In this document: piece after piece, positions 1 through 9,354 of the stretch
How the letters are laid out: each line of letters begins with the position of its first letter
Position numbering within the stretch: the stretch's first letter is position 1
NCBI RefSeq assembly: GCF_005281345.1
Contig: NZ_SZXJ01000083.1
Coordinates: 1 to 64,000 of the forward strand
DNA length: 64,000 nucleotides
Direction of reading: 5' to 3'
DNA from: Citrobacter sp. wls619
GTDB lineage: Bacteria; Pseudomonadota; Gammaproteobacteria; Enterobacterales; Enterobacteriaceae
Position numbers and translations under genes: made by a program
Notes under the pieces: generated by a model
What the model was told of the DNA's origin: nothing
What the model saw: the letters and a program-made list of their open reading frames with translations, nothing else
The model's database searches: none

Positions 1-2
1 CG

Positions 3-905
3 GCGAAACTGGAGAAACAGACGGCTCAGTTGACTGAGCTGGAGAAAGACAAAGCTAAAGCAACAGCAAAATCTAAATTACTTGCGCAACAGATTTTGAA
101 GCTTGTCAACGTAATAGAAGATACGGGAAAAGTAAAAAAGTATCTGGAATCTCAGAACGTTAGTCTGATCGCTCAGAATAGTGAGCAAAAATCAAATATG
201 GTTAAAATGGCCGAGTCATTGCGAAATTCTGAGAATCTGTCAAAGTTAGTTGCGGAGGAAAGAAGGAAAAATATTGAACTTAATACTTTGATTTCTAAAT
301 TGAATGTTTCAATAGGCGAAAAATCATCGCGAATTGGCGTGCTTGAGCAAGAGTTGTCTAAAAATGCTCAAAAAAATATTGAGCTTGAAGCATCAATACG
401 ACAGATGAATTTGAGTACCGTAAAGGCAGCTAACGTGCCTGAGAATGCCGCACATGGTGGTAATGCGGTTGCCCCGAAACCGTTATTGCAACAGCAACAA
501 AATTCGCAAACGATAATAACTTCGCTTTCTGTTAAAGAGCAGTCAGAGGAACTGATGCGTTCAATTAAGGCGAAAAAAGGGGCTATTCAGCAATCCGATG
601 GGGTTGTTTATGTTGTGGAAAGCAAAGGCGCAAAGCGGAAAGCGAAGCAAAAAGATAATATACAGTTTGTAATGAAAGAAGAGGTTAGTACGGGCATAGT
701 TTTATCAAATAATGTTAATATTAATAGCAAAGTTGATAAGCTACCTGAATTACTTAGCAAGGCCGTTACTCTTGTAGGCACTAAGGGGCGCGTGAAAATA
801 TATATACCGCCTGATTTAGCTTATGGTGGTAAGGGTATTCCCAATGTTGCACCTTCAGGTATTGTTTCAATATTAACGGTAGATGTTACTGGCTTGAAAC
901 CATAA
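3..905 (+). CDS. Coiled-coil FKBP-type peptidyl-prolyl isomerase-like protein (5' partial)
   Basis: The frame is open to the left edge of the window, so the true start lies upstream; the first in-window start would be a TTG at base 30. The visible part is about 300 residues. The first ~130 residues are rich in K, E, L, Q and S with heptad-like spacing and look like a long coiled coil. A Gln/Pro-rich linker follows. The last ~100 residues look like an FKBP domain: a segment reading KDNIQFVMKEE, then IYIPPDLAYGGKGIPNVAPSG, which matches the conserved IPP-LAYG-IP core, ending in a beta strand with VDVTGL. Family members catalyse prolyl isomerisation, often as periplasmic chaperones, but the export signal would be off-window. 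The DNA is clearly AT-richer than emrB next door, which suggests horizontal acquisition. Domain identity is fairly secure; the biological role is unknown. Confidence 0.65.
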   Translation, partial: AKLEKQTAQLTELEKDKAKATAKSKLLAQQILKLVNVIEDTGKVKKYLESQNVSLIAQNSEQKSNMVKMAESLRNSENLSKLVAEERRKNIELNTLISKLNVSIGEKSSRIGVLEQELSKNAQKNIELEASIRQMNLSTVKAANVPENAAHGGNAVAPKPLLQQQQNSQTIITSLSVKEQSEELMRSIKAKKGAIQQSDGVVYVVESKGAKRKAKQKDNIQFVMKEEVSTGIVLSNNVNINSKVDKLPELLSKAVTLVGTKGRVKIYIPPDLAYGGKGIPNVAPSGIVSILTVDVTGLKP

Positions 906-932
906 GCATATTTTTCTTGCTGCCTTTTATAT

Positions 933-2224
933 GTGCGCTGGGCATGGCGCGTAGCGCCGTGACAGGCGCTGTTCTTTGGCTGTGGTGGTCAAAGAACGAC
1001 TAAGAGGTGTAAGTCCTCGACACATCTGGTGAGGGAAGTGTTAGCCGAAGGCAAGGGTGTCTACCGTGAGGAGGATCTTCAGGAAGCCGGAAGCAAAATG
1101 CTGGCCTGACGAACAGGAAGCGGTTAAGGCGGCGCAGCGGGGTGAGGTGGCATATATCACCAAAGCCCGATACTCACACAGAACGCTGTGACGTAGAGCC
1201 GACAGGTATAAGCAGGAAAGTCGCGCGAATTACCCCGAGAGATCTGCCACTCTGCCATCGTGTTACCAGTCTCGTGAGAGGCCGGGATGGGGCGGCAGAA
1301 GTCAGCCGATATGGATCTGGAGAAGTTCTTTGACCGTGTGGATCACAGGCTTCTGATGTCGCAGCTTGCGGGAACGATAAAGGGCAGACGGGTGTTGAGG
1401 TTAATATGCCGCTACCTGAAGTCAGATATGGAGAAAGGTGATAAGCGGGAGAAATGGCGGGAGGGGCTACCGCAGGGCGGCCCGTGTCGCCGTTGTTATC
1501 CAACATACTACTGGATGAACTGGATAACGAGCTGGAGCGTCGTGGGCACAGCTTCTGCCGCTACGCGGATGACTGCAATATCTACGTGAGCAGCCGGAAA
1601 GCGGGTGAACATATACTGAAAGAACTCAGAGCGTTCCTTGACAATAAACAGAAGCTTACGGTAAATGAAAGGAAGAGCGCGGTGGCGCATCCGTGGGAGC
1701 GAAAGTTCCTGGGTTACAGCGTGACATGGCACAAACAGACGAAACTGAAGATAGCGCCGGCGAGCGTTAAAAGGCTGAAGGGCAAGGTCCACAGTCTGAC
1801 GACGGGAAACCGGAGCCAGTCTCGATGTACTGACACCGGTGCTGTGAGGATGGATAAGCTACTTCAGACTGACGGAAGTCAGGGGGAATACTGGAGGAGC
1901 TGGACGGCTGGATCAAACGGAAACTGCGTTGCCTGGTGTGGAGGCAGTTGAAGAAACCGTCGACACGTTCAAAGATGTTACAAAGAGCGGGTCTGAACAA
2001 GGATCGCGCGATGATGTCAGCATACAACAGCCACGGAGCATGGTGGAGCTCGGGAGCCAGTCATCTGAATCAGGCGATAAAGACAGCATGGTTCAGGGGG
2101 ATGGGCTTAATATCACTGGTGGAAAAGCAGCGGCAGTTCCAGCGTTAACATGAACCGCCGAATGTGAAACCGCACGTACGGTGGTGTGAGAGGACGGCGG
2201 GAGTGATCCCGCCTCCTACACGAT
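933..2224 (+). mobile_element. Degenerate group II intron with internal deletion
   Basis: The 5' boundary is taken at GTGCGC (933-938), the usual group II 5' splice-site start, followed by intron-like structured RNA. Near the 3' end an intact domain V-like hairpin (about 2150-2190, with the CGCACGTACGG core) and a domain VI-like hairpin (about 2193-2215) precede a terminal AT at 2223-2224. Between them lies a truncated, frameshifted reverse transcriptase-maturase. The element is about 1.3 kb, against roughly 2 to 2.5 kb for intact relatives, so most of the ORF N-terminus is missing. It lies on the strand opposite emrB, about 27 bases past the emrB stop. Boundaries are read by motif, not by comparison with an empty site. 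Confidence 0.8.
1308..2148 (+). pseudogene. ltrA: Group II intron reverse transcriptase/maturase remnant
   Basis: RT motifs appear in successive frames. MDLEKFFDRVDH (RT3-like) begins at 1311. GLPQGG is followed by a break near 1484, where one missing G shifts the frame. SPLLSNILLDELDNELERRG and then the catalytic YADD box (about 1560) lie in the next frame. Further shifts occur near 1830 and 1890, after which the maturase (GIIM) segment runs from CLVWRQLKKP to the stop at 2148. The start of the RT domain (about 200 codons) is deleted, with intron domain I RNA joined directly to RT3. The YADD residues survive but no single frame can make an active enzyme. Confidence 0.8.
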
Positions 2225-2251
2225 TATAAACTCTAATTGATTATTAACGTA

Positions 2252-3799
2252 TTAGTGCGCGCCGCCACCGCCACTGCCTGCACCGAATGGCGGTTTGGCA
2301 AACCATACCAGACCAAGCAGCACCAGGAAGATCCCCGCCGACATCCAGAAGATTTCGTTGGCGGAAATGATCAGCCCTTGATTGGTTATCTGCTGGGCCA
2401 GCCAGCCAGAGGCTTGTTCCTTGCTCATCCCCAATCCCTGCAGTTGGTCATACATAGCCTGTGCATTGGGGTTGTAGGGGTTAACGGACTCCGTTAACTG
2501 TGCATGGTGTAGCGACTCACGGCTAGTCCACATCGTCGTGGTGATCGATGTACCAATAGAACCCGCCAGCGTTCGCGTAAAGTTAGACAGGCTCGATGCT
2601 GCCGCCATTCGTTCAGGCGGTAAACCCGATAGCGTGATGGTGGTCAATGGCATAAAGAAACAGGCCACCGCGAAGCCCTGAATAAACTGCGGCCAGGCCG
2701 ATGCGCCAAAGTCCATTCCGGGTTCGAACGTCCACGCACGCCAGTAGAAACAAACGGCATACATGATGAAGCTGAACGTGACCAGCCGACGCATATCCAG
2801 CTTGTGTGCGAAACGGCCGATAATCGGCGACAGGATCACGGGAATCACCCCAACCGGCGCAGACGCCAGGCCTGCCCAGGTTGCCGTATATCCGTACACC
2901 TCCTGCAATAACTGCGGCAACAGGACGATTGCGCCGAAGTAGAGCATATAGGCCAGACTGATACACAGACAGCCGATGGTAAAGTTTCGCGACTTAAACA
3001 GCGAGAGATCGACAATGGGGTGCTCGTCGGTAAGCTCCCAGACGATGAGGAAGCTGATTGCCACCACGGCGACAACCGTCAGGATGATAATTTCCTGCGA
3101 GGCGAACCAGTCCAATTCTTTGCCGCGGTCGAGCATAATCTGCAAACTGCCGATACCAATGACCAGTAGCGCCAGACCAATGGCGTCGATACGCCGCTGC
3201 TCGGTTTTGGTTTCCCGACCGCGCAGGGTTTGCAGCGTCATCAACACCACTACAGCACCGATTGGCACGTTGATGAAAAATATCCAGCCCCAGTGATAGT
3301 TATCGCTGATATAGCCCCCAAGAATGGGGCCACAGATCGGGGCAACAATCACCGTCATCGACCAGAGCGCGAGGGCAATGGAGCGTTTGGCGGGAGGATA
3401 GTTATTCAGTAACAGGCTTTGCGAGAGCGGGATTAACGGACCGGCGACAATCCCCTGAATGACGCGGAAGAAAATCAGCATGTTCAGGCTGGTGGACATC
3501 CCACATGCCCATGAGGCAATGACGAAGGCGATAGTTGACCACATGAAGAGTCTTACTTCGCCAACGCGCTTTGCCAGCCAGCCGGTGATCGGAATAGAGA
3601 TAGCATTCGCCACCCCGAATGAGGTGATCACCCAGGTTCCCTGGCTCAGTGAAGAGCCGAGGTTCCCGGCGATAGTGGGGATCGCCACGTTAGCAATGGT
3701 GGAGTCCAGCACCTGCATGAATGTCGCCAGGGACAGCGCAATCGTCATAATGACGAGCTGCGCGCCTTCCAGCGGTTTTTGCTGTTGCATCACACGCAC
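2252..3799 (-). CDS. emrB: Multidrug efflux MFS permease EmrB
   Basis: Inner-membrane drug:H+ antiporter of the DHA2 (14-TM) family, which with EmrA and TolC exports hydrophobic toxins such as uncouplers and nalidixic acid. The product has 515 residues (E. coli EmrB 512) with the expected hydrophobic segments and the motif region VITSFGVANAISIPITGWLAKRVG typical of DHA2 proteins. It starts 7 bases after the emrA stop, so the two genes are cotranscribed in an mprA-emrA-emrB operon. A Gly-rich tail (GAGSGGGGAH) ends the protein. The remnant intron lies just downstream, replacing the usual luxS neighbour. Identification is secure. Confidence 0.96.
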   Translation of the reverse strand: MRVMQQQKPLEGAQLVIMTIALSLATFMQVLDSTIANVAIPTIAGNLGSSLSQGTWVITSFGVANAISIPITGWLAKRVGEVRLFMWSTIAFVIASWACGMSTSLNMLIFFRVIQGIVAGPLIPLSQSLLLNNYPPAKRSIALALWSMTVIVAPICGPILGGYISDNYHWGWIFFINVPIGAVVVLMTLQTLRGRETKTEQRRIDAIGLALLVIGIGSLQIMLDRGKELDWFASQEIIILTVVAVVAISFLIVWELTDEHPIVDLSLFKSRNFTIGCLCISLAYMLYFGAIVLLPQLLQEVYGYTATWAGLASAPVGVIPVILSPIIGRFAHKLDMRRLVTFSFIMYAVCFYWRAWTFEPGMDFGASAWPQFIQGFAVACFFMPLTTITLSGLPPERMAAASSLSNFTRTLAGSIGTSITTTMWTSRESLHHAQLTESVNPYNPNAQAMYDQLQGLGMSKEQASGWLAQQITNQGLIISANEIFWMSAGIFLVLLGLVWFAKPPFGAGSGGGGAH

Positions 3800-3806
3800 C
3801 TTTGAA

Positions 3807-4979
3807 TTAGCCCGCGTTGGCCTGCACGATCTCTTCGATCATCTTATTGACCGGATCAAGGTTGATTTCACGTGCATTACTTTCAGATACTGGCGTCGTG
3901 CGGACCTGACTTGCCAGGATCTGCCCGTCACGATTAGCGGTATCTACCGTAACCAGTGTCGATAAACCAATACGCAGTGGATGTTGTGCCAGCTGCTGCG
4001 CATCCAGCTCGATACGTACCGGCAAACGCTGGACGACTTTGATCCAGTTACCGGTCGCGTTTTGCGCCGGAAGCAGGGAGAAAGCGCTGCCCGTACCCAT
4101 ATCCAGGCCGACGACTTTCCCGGTGTATTTCACATCATCGCCGTAAATATCACTGATAACGGTCGCCGGTTGGCCAATACGCATGTGCGCCAGCTGTGTT
4201 TCTTTGAAGTTGGCATCCACCCACAGATTAGTGGCCGGAACAACTGCCATCAGTGGCGTCGTCGGGCTAATTTGCGCGCCAGGCTGCACGGCACGACGGG
4301 AAACATAGCCGGTCATCGGGCTGACAATTTTAGTACGTTCCAGCGCCAGCCAGGCATTACGCACTTCGGTGGCGGCCTGTTGTACAGCGGGTTGATCTTC
4401 CAGCTTGCTACCCAGAATCATTGCCTGGTTCGCATTATATTGTTGGATTGCGACATCAAGCTGAGCCTGAGCGCTGGCGACGGCATCGCGGGCGTGTTGC
4501 AGTTCTTCGCGGCCAATCAGGTTGGCGTTACCCAGCGGGACACGGCGATTAAAGTCGCTTTGTGCCTGGGCCAGCGCGGTTCTCTGTACTTCAATGCTTG
4601 CCTGCAGCTGCTTGCTGTTGATCATCAACTGGTGCGTCTGGCGCACGCTGGACGCCAGCGCAGTTTTGGCCTTTTCAAATGCCTGTTTGGCATCTGTCTG
4701 ATCGAGAGTGACCAGGACATCGCCCTGTTTTACAAAGTCAGTGTTATCAGCCCAGACTTTCGTCACGCTGCCTGATACCTGCGCCATAATTTGAACCTGG
4801 TTCCCTGCCACGTACGCATCGTCTGTCTCTTCGATATGACGCAGTACTAAAAACCAATAAATCCCATATGCCACGGCAATGATAATAAAGAGCAAGGTCA
4901 GAAGCAGCAGCATACTTTTACGTTTGCCATTCTTCTTGACCGGTTGCTGCGGGGTTTGAGTCTCCGCATTTGCGCTCAT
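3807..4979 (-). CDS. emrA: Multidrug efflux membrane-fusion protein EmrA
   Basis: HlyD-family periplasmic adaptor that links EmrB to TolC. It has a short cytoplasmic N-terminus, one membrane anchor at about residues 24-45, a biotinyl-lipoyl half-domain near VSGSVTKVWADN, a coiled-coil hairpin with many Ala/Gln heptads, and a beta-barrel region. The chosen ATG at 4979 (MSANAETQ) gives 390 residues, exactly the E. coli length, and has a GGAGA ribosome-binding site just upstream; an in-frame start at 5075 would add 32 unconserved residues. Second gene of the mprA operon. Confidence 0.96.
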   Translation of the reverse strand: MSANAETQTPQQPVKKNGKRKSMLLLLTLLFIIIAVAYGIYWFLVLRHIEETDDAYVAGNQVQIMAQVSGSVTKVWADNTDFVKQGDVLVTLDQTDAKQAFEKAKTALASSVRQTHQLMINSKQLQASIEVQRTALAQAQSDFNRRVPLGNANLIGREELQHARDAVASAQAQLDVAIQQYNANQAMILGSKLEDQPAVQQAATEVRNAWLALERTKIVSPMTGYVSRRAVQPGAQISPTTPLMAVVPATNLWVDANFKETQLAHMRIGQPATVISDIYGDDVKYTGKVVGLDMGTGSAFSLLPAQNATGNWIKVVQRLPVRIELDAQQLAQHPLRIGLSTLVTVDTANRDGQILASQVRTTPVSESNAREINLDPVNKMIEEIVQANAG

Positions 4980-5108
4980 GTTGTTCTCCACGATCTTATT
5001 TTTTTCACATCGGCTGGAGCCGACCTGTTTATCAGAAAGGCCAGCACTGTGCGTGCTGGCCTGTCGGTTTTTCATTTATAAATCTGGATTTCTGAGCGAG
5101 TCAGCGCG

Positions 5109-5639
5109 TTAGCGCAGCGCTTCTAATACCGCGCCATCCTGCTCCATCTGATCAAGACGGGTCAGAAGTTTACGGGTGATGTGCTCAAGTTGATCTTTTT
5201 CGGTGGTGCTGAGAGATGACCAAAGCTGATGAAGGCAGTTATGCTGAGGCGGTAATACCTCCTGCAAAAAAGCATGGCCTTTTTCGGTCAATTGCAGATG
5301 CAGACAGCGGCGATCGTTATCGCTTTCGCGACGCTCAATCCAGCCGCGCTTTTCTAACTCATCCGCGATGCGGGTGGCGTTAGTTCGTGACGAGCCAAGT
5401 GCGCAGCTCAGTTCAGAAGGCTGAATACTGTGGTTTTCCTGAGACTCCAGCGTAATCAACGCCATAAACAACGTCTCGTTAATCCCTTGAGCTTTCAGCA
5501 TCTTATTGCGGTTTTCCAGCAGCTTGCCCTGCATATGCATGCAAAGACGGGTCAGAAGCACTTCCTGATAAGGGAACTCTTCGTAGCGGCTGGCGCGAAA
5601 TTTTAGCATTTGTTCAATGGGCGTAAACGAACTATCCAT
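5109..5639 (-). CDS. mprA: MarR-family repressor of emrAB
   Basis: MprA (EmrR), a 176-residue MarR-type winged-helix regulator and the same length as in E. coli. It represses its own operon (mprA-emrAB) and is released by the drugs the pump exports. The winged helix is visible around [31 protein letters not shown], followed by the wing [18 protein letters not shown]. It lies 129 bases upstream of the emrA start in the same direction. A sigma-70-type promoter lies directly upstream. Confidence 0.96.
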   Translation of the reverse strand: MDSSFTPIEQMLKFRASRYEEFPYQEVLLTRLCMHMQGKLLENRNKMLKAQGINETLFMALITLESQENHSIQPSELSCALGSSRTNATRIADELEKRGWIERRESDNDRRCLHLQLTEKGHAFLQEVLPPQHNCLHQLWSSLSTTEKDQLEHITRKLLTRLDQMEQDGAVLEALR

Positions 5640-5669
5640 TTGGGTATAACCTCATTAATTTCAGCCGAT

Positions 5670-5698
5670 ATAGTAACGACAGTGACAAATAAAGTAAA
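5670..5698 (-). promoter_or_regulatory. mprA-emrAB promoter
   Basis: On the minus strand, TTTACT (5693-5698) and TACTAT (5670-5675) are separated by 17 bases and lie about 30 bases upstream of the mprA ATG. The autoregulatory EmrR operator of E. coli overlaps this position; no separate operator is delimited here. Confidence 0.6.
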
Positions 5699-5729
5699 TG
5701 TATTATTTATTTAAAATGATTATTTTAAT

Positions 5730-6065
5730 CTATGAGACAAACAGCATTTTCCAGGCTAATCCATAGCCCAGAGCACTCAGTAAAGTCGGAATGATGATGC
5801 TGCGGGTCTTATAGAAGCTTGCACCCAGTACCACAAACCCCACCAGCGTAGGCACAAAACGACGGGCGTCGTGCATCACTTCTGGCGCGGTAGACACCAC
5901 CAGCAGGGCGCAAATTGATGCAATACCGATGGTGTCGAGTAATATTCCAGTGGCTCCGCGCTTTGTCGGGCGCACATTCCCCATTCGCAGACGCAGTGGC
6001 AAATAGCGAAAACAGTAATTGACGCAGCCGACCAGCAGACCGAGCAGCAGAACCTCATAGCTCAT
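5730..6065 (-). CDS. ygaH: L-valine exporter small subunit YgaH (AzlD family)
   Basis: 111-residue membrane protein of the AzlD family with about four hydrophobic segments. It forms the branched-chain amino-acid exporter together with YgaZ (AzlC family) and exports L-valine, and methionine in E. coli. Its start overlaps the end of ygaZ by 11 bases, which points to translational coupling. Motifs such as [12 protein letters not shown] near the N-terminus are typical of YgaH. Confidence 0.93.
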   Translation of the reverse strand: MSYEVLLLGLLVGCVNYCFRYLPLRLRMGNVRPTKRGATGILLDTIGIASICALLVVSTAPEVMHDARRFVPTLVGFVVLGASFYKTRSIIIPTLLSALGYGLAWKMLFVS

Positions 6066-6792
6066 CAGGACCTCCCTGCCAGAACGACTGAATGAGCGCG
6101 GTCAGGCATCCACAGGCTATGCCTGCCAGGATGGCTGCCGGAATGGAAAACAGCGTTACGCCAGCCAGCGCACCGGCTAATGCCGCCGTGACGCATAGCG
6201 TTTGCTGACGCTGGAAAGAGGCCAGCAGAAAACTCATAAACAGCGCCGGGAGCATAAACCCCAGCGCCGCTTCTACCGCCGGGAAACCCTTCAGTAAGCC
6301 AGTGCCGGAAAATGCGCCGATAACCGTGCCAAGAACCCAGGAAGCCCAGGAGCATAGCGCGATGCCGATCATCCAGTTTTCACTCCAGCGGCGGTTATCC
6401 CGCACCAGCTTCGCCGTTGCTGCGGCAAAGACTTCGTCAGTGAGGCCAAAGGCCCATAGCGCGCTTTTAGGTTTGCTCAGCTGTCGGGCGATACGGCTAC
6501 GCAGAGAAGGGCCGTACAAAACGTGGCGAACATCCATCGCCATGACGGTCAGAGCCGCGACCCACAGTGAGCTGCCTGCGGCGAGCATGGTTGTGATGAC
6601 AAACTGGCTGGCGCCGGCGTAAATGATGCAGGAGAAAAAAACGCTTTCAACGGGAGTAAAGCCCAGGCGAGTCGCATTCATACCAAATGCAAATGCGACC
6701 GGAATATAACTGATAACTATCGGTAGACTGTCTTTGAATCCTTCAGTTAACGTTGCAGAACGGAATTCAGACTGGGGAACAGGGCTTTCCAT
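6055..6792 (-). CDS. ygaZ: L-valine exporter large subunit YgaZ (AzlC family)
   Basis: 245-residue inner-membrane protein of the AzlC family (E. coli YgaZ 245). Characteristic AzlC segments are [16 protein letters not shown] near residue 23, [14 protein letters not shown], and the [12 protein letters not shown] region. It works with YgaH as a branched-chain amino-acid exporter. The two genes form one operon; a TGGGCTCCT inverted repeat precedes them and may end the MFS gene upstream. Confidence 0.95.
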   Translation of the reverse strand: MESPVPQSEFRSATLTEGFKDSLPIVISYIPVAFAFGMNATRLGFTPVESVFFSCIIYAGASQFVITTMLAAGSSLWVAALTVMAMDVRHVLYGPSLRSRIARQLSKPKSALWAFGLTDEVFAAATAKLVRDNRRWSENWMIGIALCSWASWVLGTVIGAFSGTGLLKGFPAVEAALGFMLPALFMSFLLASFQRQQTLCVTAALAGALAGVTLFSIPAAILAGIACGCLTALIQSFWQGGPDEL

Positions 6793-6860
6793 AGGATTAT
6801 AGGCTTCATTACCGAAATTAAAATAACCTGGCTCAATACGTTATAACCTTAGCAGACTGA

Positions 6861-6888
6861 TGGGCTCCTTAACACCCTGAGGAGCCCA
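6861..6888. terminator. Inverted repeat between ygaY-type MFS gene and ygaZ
   Basis: TGGGCTCCT (6861-6869) and AGGAGCCCA (6880-6888) form a perfect 9-bp stem with a 10-base loop. It lies just past the stop of the leftward MFS gene (6915) and ahead of ygaZ. No clear T-run follows, so it may be a weak terminator or attenuator. Confidence 0.4.
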
Positions 6889-6914
6889 ATCAAAGGTAAA
6901 CGGACGTTATACGC

Positions 6915-8099
6915 CTAATTTACGGCTTCCTGGCGGTGAAAACCTCGCCACCAGACCAGTAGATTGAGTACGGCAACGGTCACACCTGCCAGACAAACGC
7001 CAGCCCAGCCGGCATGCTGCCAGGCTGACGCTGAAATCAGCGAACCTGCCGCACCACCAATGAAATAGCTGGTCATGTACCCGGCAGTCAGACGATTACG
7101 TGCGTCCGGGTGAATGCGATAGATAACGGTCTGGTTGGTGATATGTACCCCCTGAACGGTCAGATCCAGTACCAGGATACCGATAATCAGCATCGGCACT
7201 GATGTATGTCCGAGCCAGATAGCCAGCCAGGAGAGCAACAGTAGCAGCAGGCCTGCGGTAGTCGTGAGGTGTGATTTACCCTTATCGGCAAAACCGCCCG
7301 CCGGACGAGCGCCTAACGCACCGGCAGCCCCGGCCAGGCCGAACAGGCCAATCATGCCTTCTGAATAGTTAAACGGTGGTGCGGCGAGTAAAAATGCCAT
7401 CGATGTCCAGAGGATACTGAAGTTGGCAAAGGTCAGGCAGCCCAGCATCGCGCGGGTGCGGAGTAATTTATCGTGGATAAACAGGCTAAACACAGAACCC
7501 AATAGCTGCGGGTAGTTAAGATGGGTCTCTGATTTCATCTTCGGCAAACCACGCCACAGGGCAATCGCCATCAGCGCCATCAATACTGAGGCCACCCAAA
7601 ACACGGTGCGCCAGCCGCCGAGATTCGCCAGTAACCCTGCAACCGTTCGCGCCAGCAAAATCCCCAGCAACAGGCCGCTCATAATCGTACCAACGACTTT
7701 ACCGCGTTTGTCTGGCGTGGCAAGCGTCGCCGCCAGCGGAACCAGGATCTGTGCGACAACTGAGAACAACCCGGTTAGCGCAGTGCCGAGGATCAGCATC
7801 CCCAGCGACTGACTGCTGGCAGTAATCAGCATGCCGCCTGCGGCTAACAGTGTCATCGAGACAATCAGCATCCGGCGTTCAAACATGTCGCCAAGTGGTA
7901 CCAGAAACAGGAGCCCCGCCGCGTAGCCAAGCTGTGCTGCAGTGACGATAAAGCCCGCAGTACTGGCCGATAGCGAAAAGTTTCGCGCGATGGTGTCGAG
8001 CAGCGGCTGGGCGTAATAGTTACTGGCAACGGCGAGGCCGGTCGCCACAGACATTAAAACAATCAGTGCCGGGCTAAGCCCGTGAGTGGGTTTGGTCAT
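6915..8099 (-). CDS. ygaY: MFS transporter, intact YgaY-type protein
   Basis: 394-residue major facilitator with 12 hydrophobic segments, most like the sugar-efflux/multidrug branch (NepI/YdeA/AraJ-like). The loop 2-3 motif is present as LGYAAGLLFLVPLGDMFERR. The ATG at 8099 (MTKPTHGL) is chosen because the longer frame to 8231 runs into an REP element. The position between proX and ygaZ corresponds to E. coli ygaY, which is known there as a disrupted gene, so this genome seems to keep the working form. Substrate unknown; a role in exporting small metabolites or drugs is inferred from the family. Confidence 0.85.
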   Translation of the reverse strand: MTKPTHGLSPALIVLMSVATGLAVASNYYAQPLLDTIARNFSLSASTAGFIVTAAQLGYAAGLLFLVPLGDMFERRMLIVSMTLLAAGGMLITASSQSLGMLILGTALTGLFSVVAQILVPLAATLATPDKRGKVVGTIMSGLLLGILLARTVAGLLANLGGWRTVFWVASVLMALMAIALWRGLPKMKSETHLNYPQLLGSVFSLFIHDKLLRTRAMLGCLTFANFSILWTSMAFLLAAPPFNYSEGMIGLFGLAGAAGALGARPAGGFADKGKSHLTTTAGLLLLLLSWLAIWLGHTSVPMLIIGILVLDLTVQGVHITNQTVIYRIHPDARNRLTAGYMTSYFIGGAAGSLISASAWQHAGWAGVCLAGVTVAVLNLLVWWRGFHRQEAVN

Positions 8100-8200
8100 T
8101 GTTTTCAACTGAATAATGGGTTGCAGAAAACAATCATAACGGAAGTGATTAAATGTTGCTGATTTGTTGGGTGATGGATTGTGCGGTGAGGGAAGGGCGT

Positions 8201-8283
8201 GTAGGCCGGATAAGGCGCATCGCGCCACCATCCGGCATTGGTGCGGTTACTGGGCCTGATAGCGTCGCGCTTATCAGGCCTAC
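8201..8283. repeat. REP/BIME palindromic repeat between proX and MFS gene
   Basis: Two palindromic units in opposite orientation: one at 8201-8237 (GTAGGCCGGATAAGGC to CATCCGGCA), the other at 8252-8283 (GGGCCTGATAGC to TATCAGGCCTAC). This is the standard enterobacterial REP/BIME form, located after an operon end or between genes. Confidence 0.85.
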
Positions 8284-8290
8284 GAGTGGG

Positions 8291-9286
8291 TTATTTCTGC
8301 GCAGCCAGCGCTTCTTTTACCCAGCCGTCGAACTGCTGCTGGTGGGCTTTTATCCAGCCATCAACGTGGCCCTGAACGTCAGCTTCTGAGGCTTTACCAT
8401 CATGCATCATTGCGTTCTGCGCATTGATATCTGCCAGTGGTAATTTCATGATGGCAAACAGTTTCGCCGCCGCTGGGTTTTTCTCCGCCCAAGCCTTGTT
8501 GGCGACAATGTGCATGGTGTTTACCGGGAAGCCATAGTTCGCGCCGTTCGGCAGTTTGGTATCGATATCTTTCTGTTCACCGGGCAGAGAAGAGAACGGG
8601 ACCTGCAGCCAGACGACATCTTTGCCCGGTTTCATCACGTCACTGACCCAGTACGGTGTCCAGGTGTAGTAAAGAATGGGTTTGCCTTCTTTAAAGCGGG
8701 TAATGGTGTCCGCCATCATCGCCGCATAGTTACCGTGGCTGACCTCGACGGTTTTTTCCAGATCGAAGGCTTTGTTCTGGTGGTTGATTACTGCTTCACA
8801 ACCCCAGCCCGGCGAACAGCCCATCATATCGGCTTTACCGTCACCGTTGGTGTCAAAGATTTTGGCGATCTTCGGATCTTTTAACTGGGCGATATTGGTG
8901 ATTTTGTACTGCTCAGCGGTTTTTTTGTCGATCAGATAACCCTGTGCAGCACCCGTAACGAATACCCCCTCGCGATAAAACTTTTTGTCTCCGCCGGCTG
9001 CGGCGTACATATCATCATGCAGCGGCTGCCAGTTCACGGCGGTAAAAGTTGCATCGCCAGAGGCAATGGAGGTATAGCCGACGTTGTAGTCAACTTCGCT
9101 GGTTTTGTTAACGGTATAACCCAGCTTCTCCAGCGCGCGGGCGACCAGCTGCGTCTGGAAGGATTCTTCAGAGATGGTGCTCTGGATTGGCTGTACGGTG
9201 ATGCCTTTGCCCGGCAGGTCGGCAGCGAAAGCGCTGGTGGAGACAAGGGTGGCAAACGCTGTGGCAATAATTATTTTCTGTCGCAT
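8291..9286 (-). CDS. proX: Glycine betaine/proline betaine-binding protein ProX
   Basis: Periplasmic substrate-binding protein of the ProU ABC importer, 331 residues (E. coli 330). A Sec signal peptide ends at about residue 21 ([11 protein letters not shown]). The mature part contains [12 protein letters not shown], with the conserved cysteine pair, and Trp-rich segments ([20 protein letters not shown]) that form the aromatic betaine cage in this family. It is the last gene of proVWX. A small REP unit lies between proW and proX, which is common in this operon and may set differential expression. Confidence 0.97.
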   Translation of the reverse strand: MRQKIIIATAFATLVSTSAFAADLPGKGITVQPIQSTISEESFQTQLVARALEKLGYTVNKTSEVDYNVGYTSIASGDATFTAVNWQPLHDDMYAAAGGDKKFYREGVFVTGAAQGYLIDKKTAEQYKITNIAQLKDPKIAKIFDTNGDGKADMMGCSPGWGCEAVINHQNKAFDLEKTVEVSHGNYAAMMADTITRFKEGKPILYYTWTPYWVSDVMKPGKDVVWLQVPFSSLPGEQKDIDTKLPNGANYGFPVNTMHIVANKAWAEKNPAAAKLFAIMKLPLADINAQNAMMHDGKASEADVQGHVDGWIKAHQQQFDGWVKEALAAQK

Positions 9287-9315
9287 CGTTGTTCCTTAAT
9301 TATTGGAGGGACGTA

Positions 9316-9345
9316 TAGGCCCGGTAAGCAATGTGTCACCGGGCA
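9316..9345. repeat. REP-like palindrome in the proW-proX gap
   Basis: A single palindromic unit (TAGGCCCGGTAAGC then GTGTCACCGGGCA), the same type as one at 23967. It sits in the 68-base gap inside proVWX. Confidence 0.7.
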
Positions 9346-9354
9346 ACGGGTGAA

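Noticed and set aside
1142-1506. Frames in both directions across the 5' part of the intron
   Set aside because: This is structured intron RNA; no protein similarity until the RT3 motif at 1311.
3981-4775. Long plus-strand frame antisense to emrA
   Set aside because: Shadow of a well-identified gene; no independent motif.
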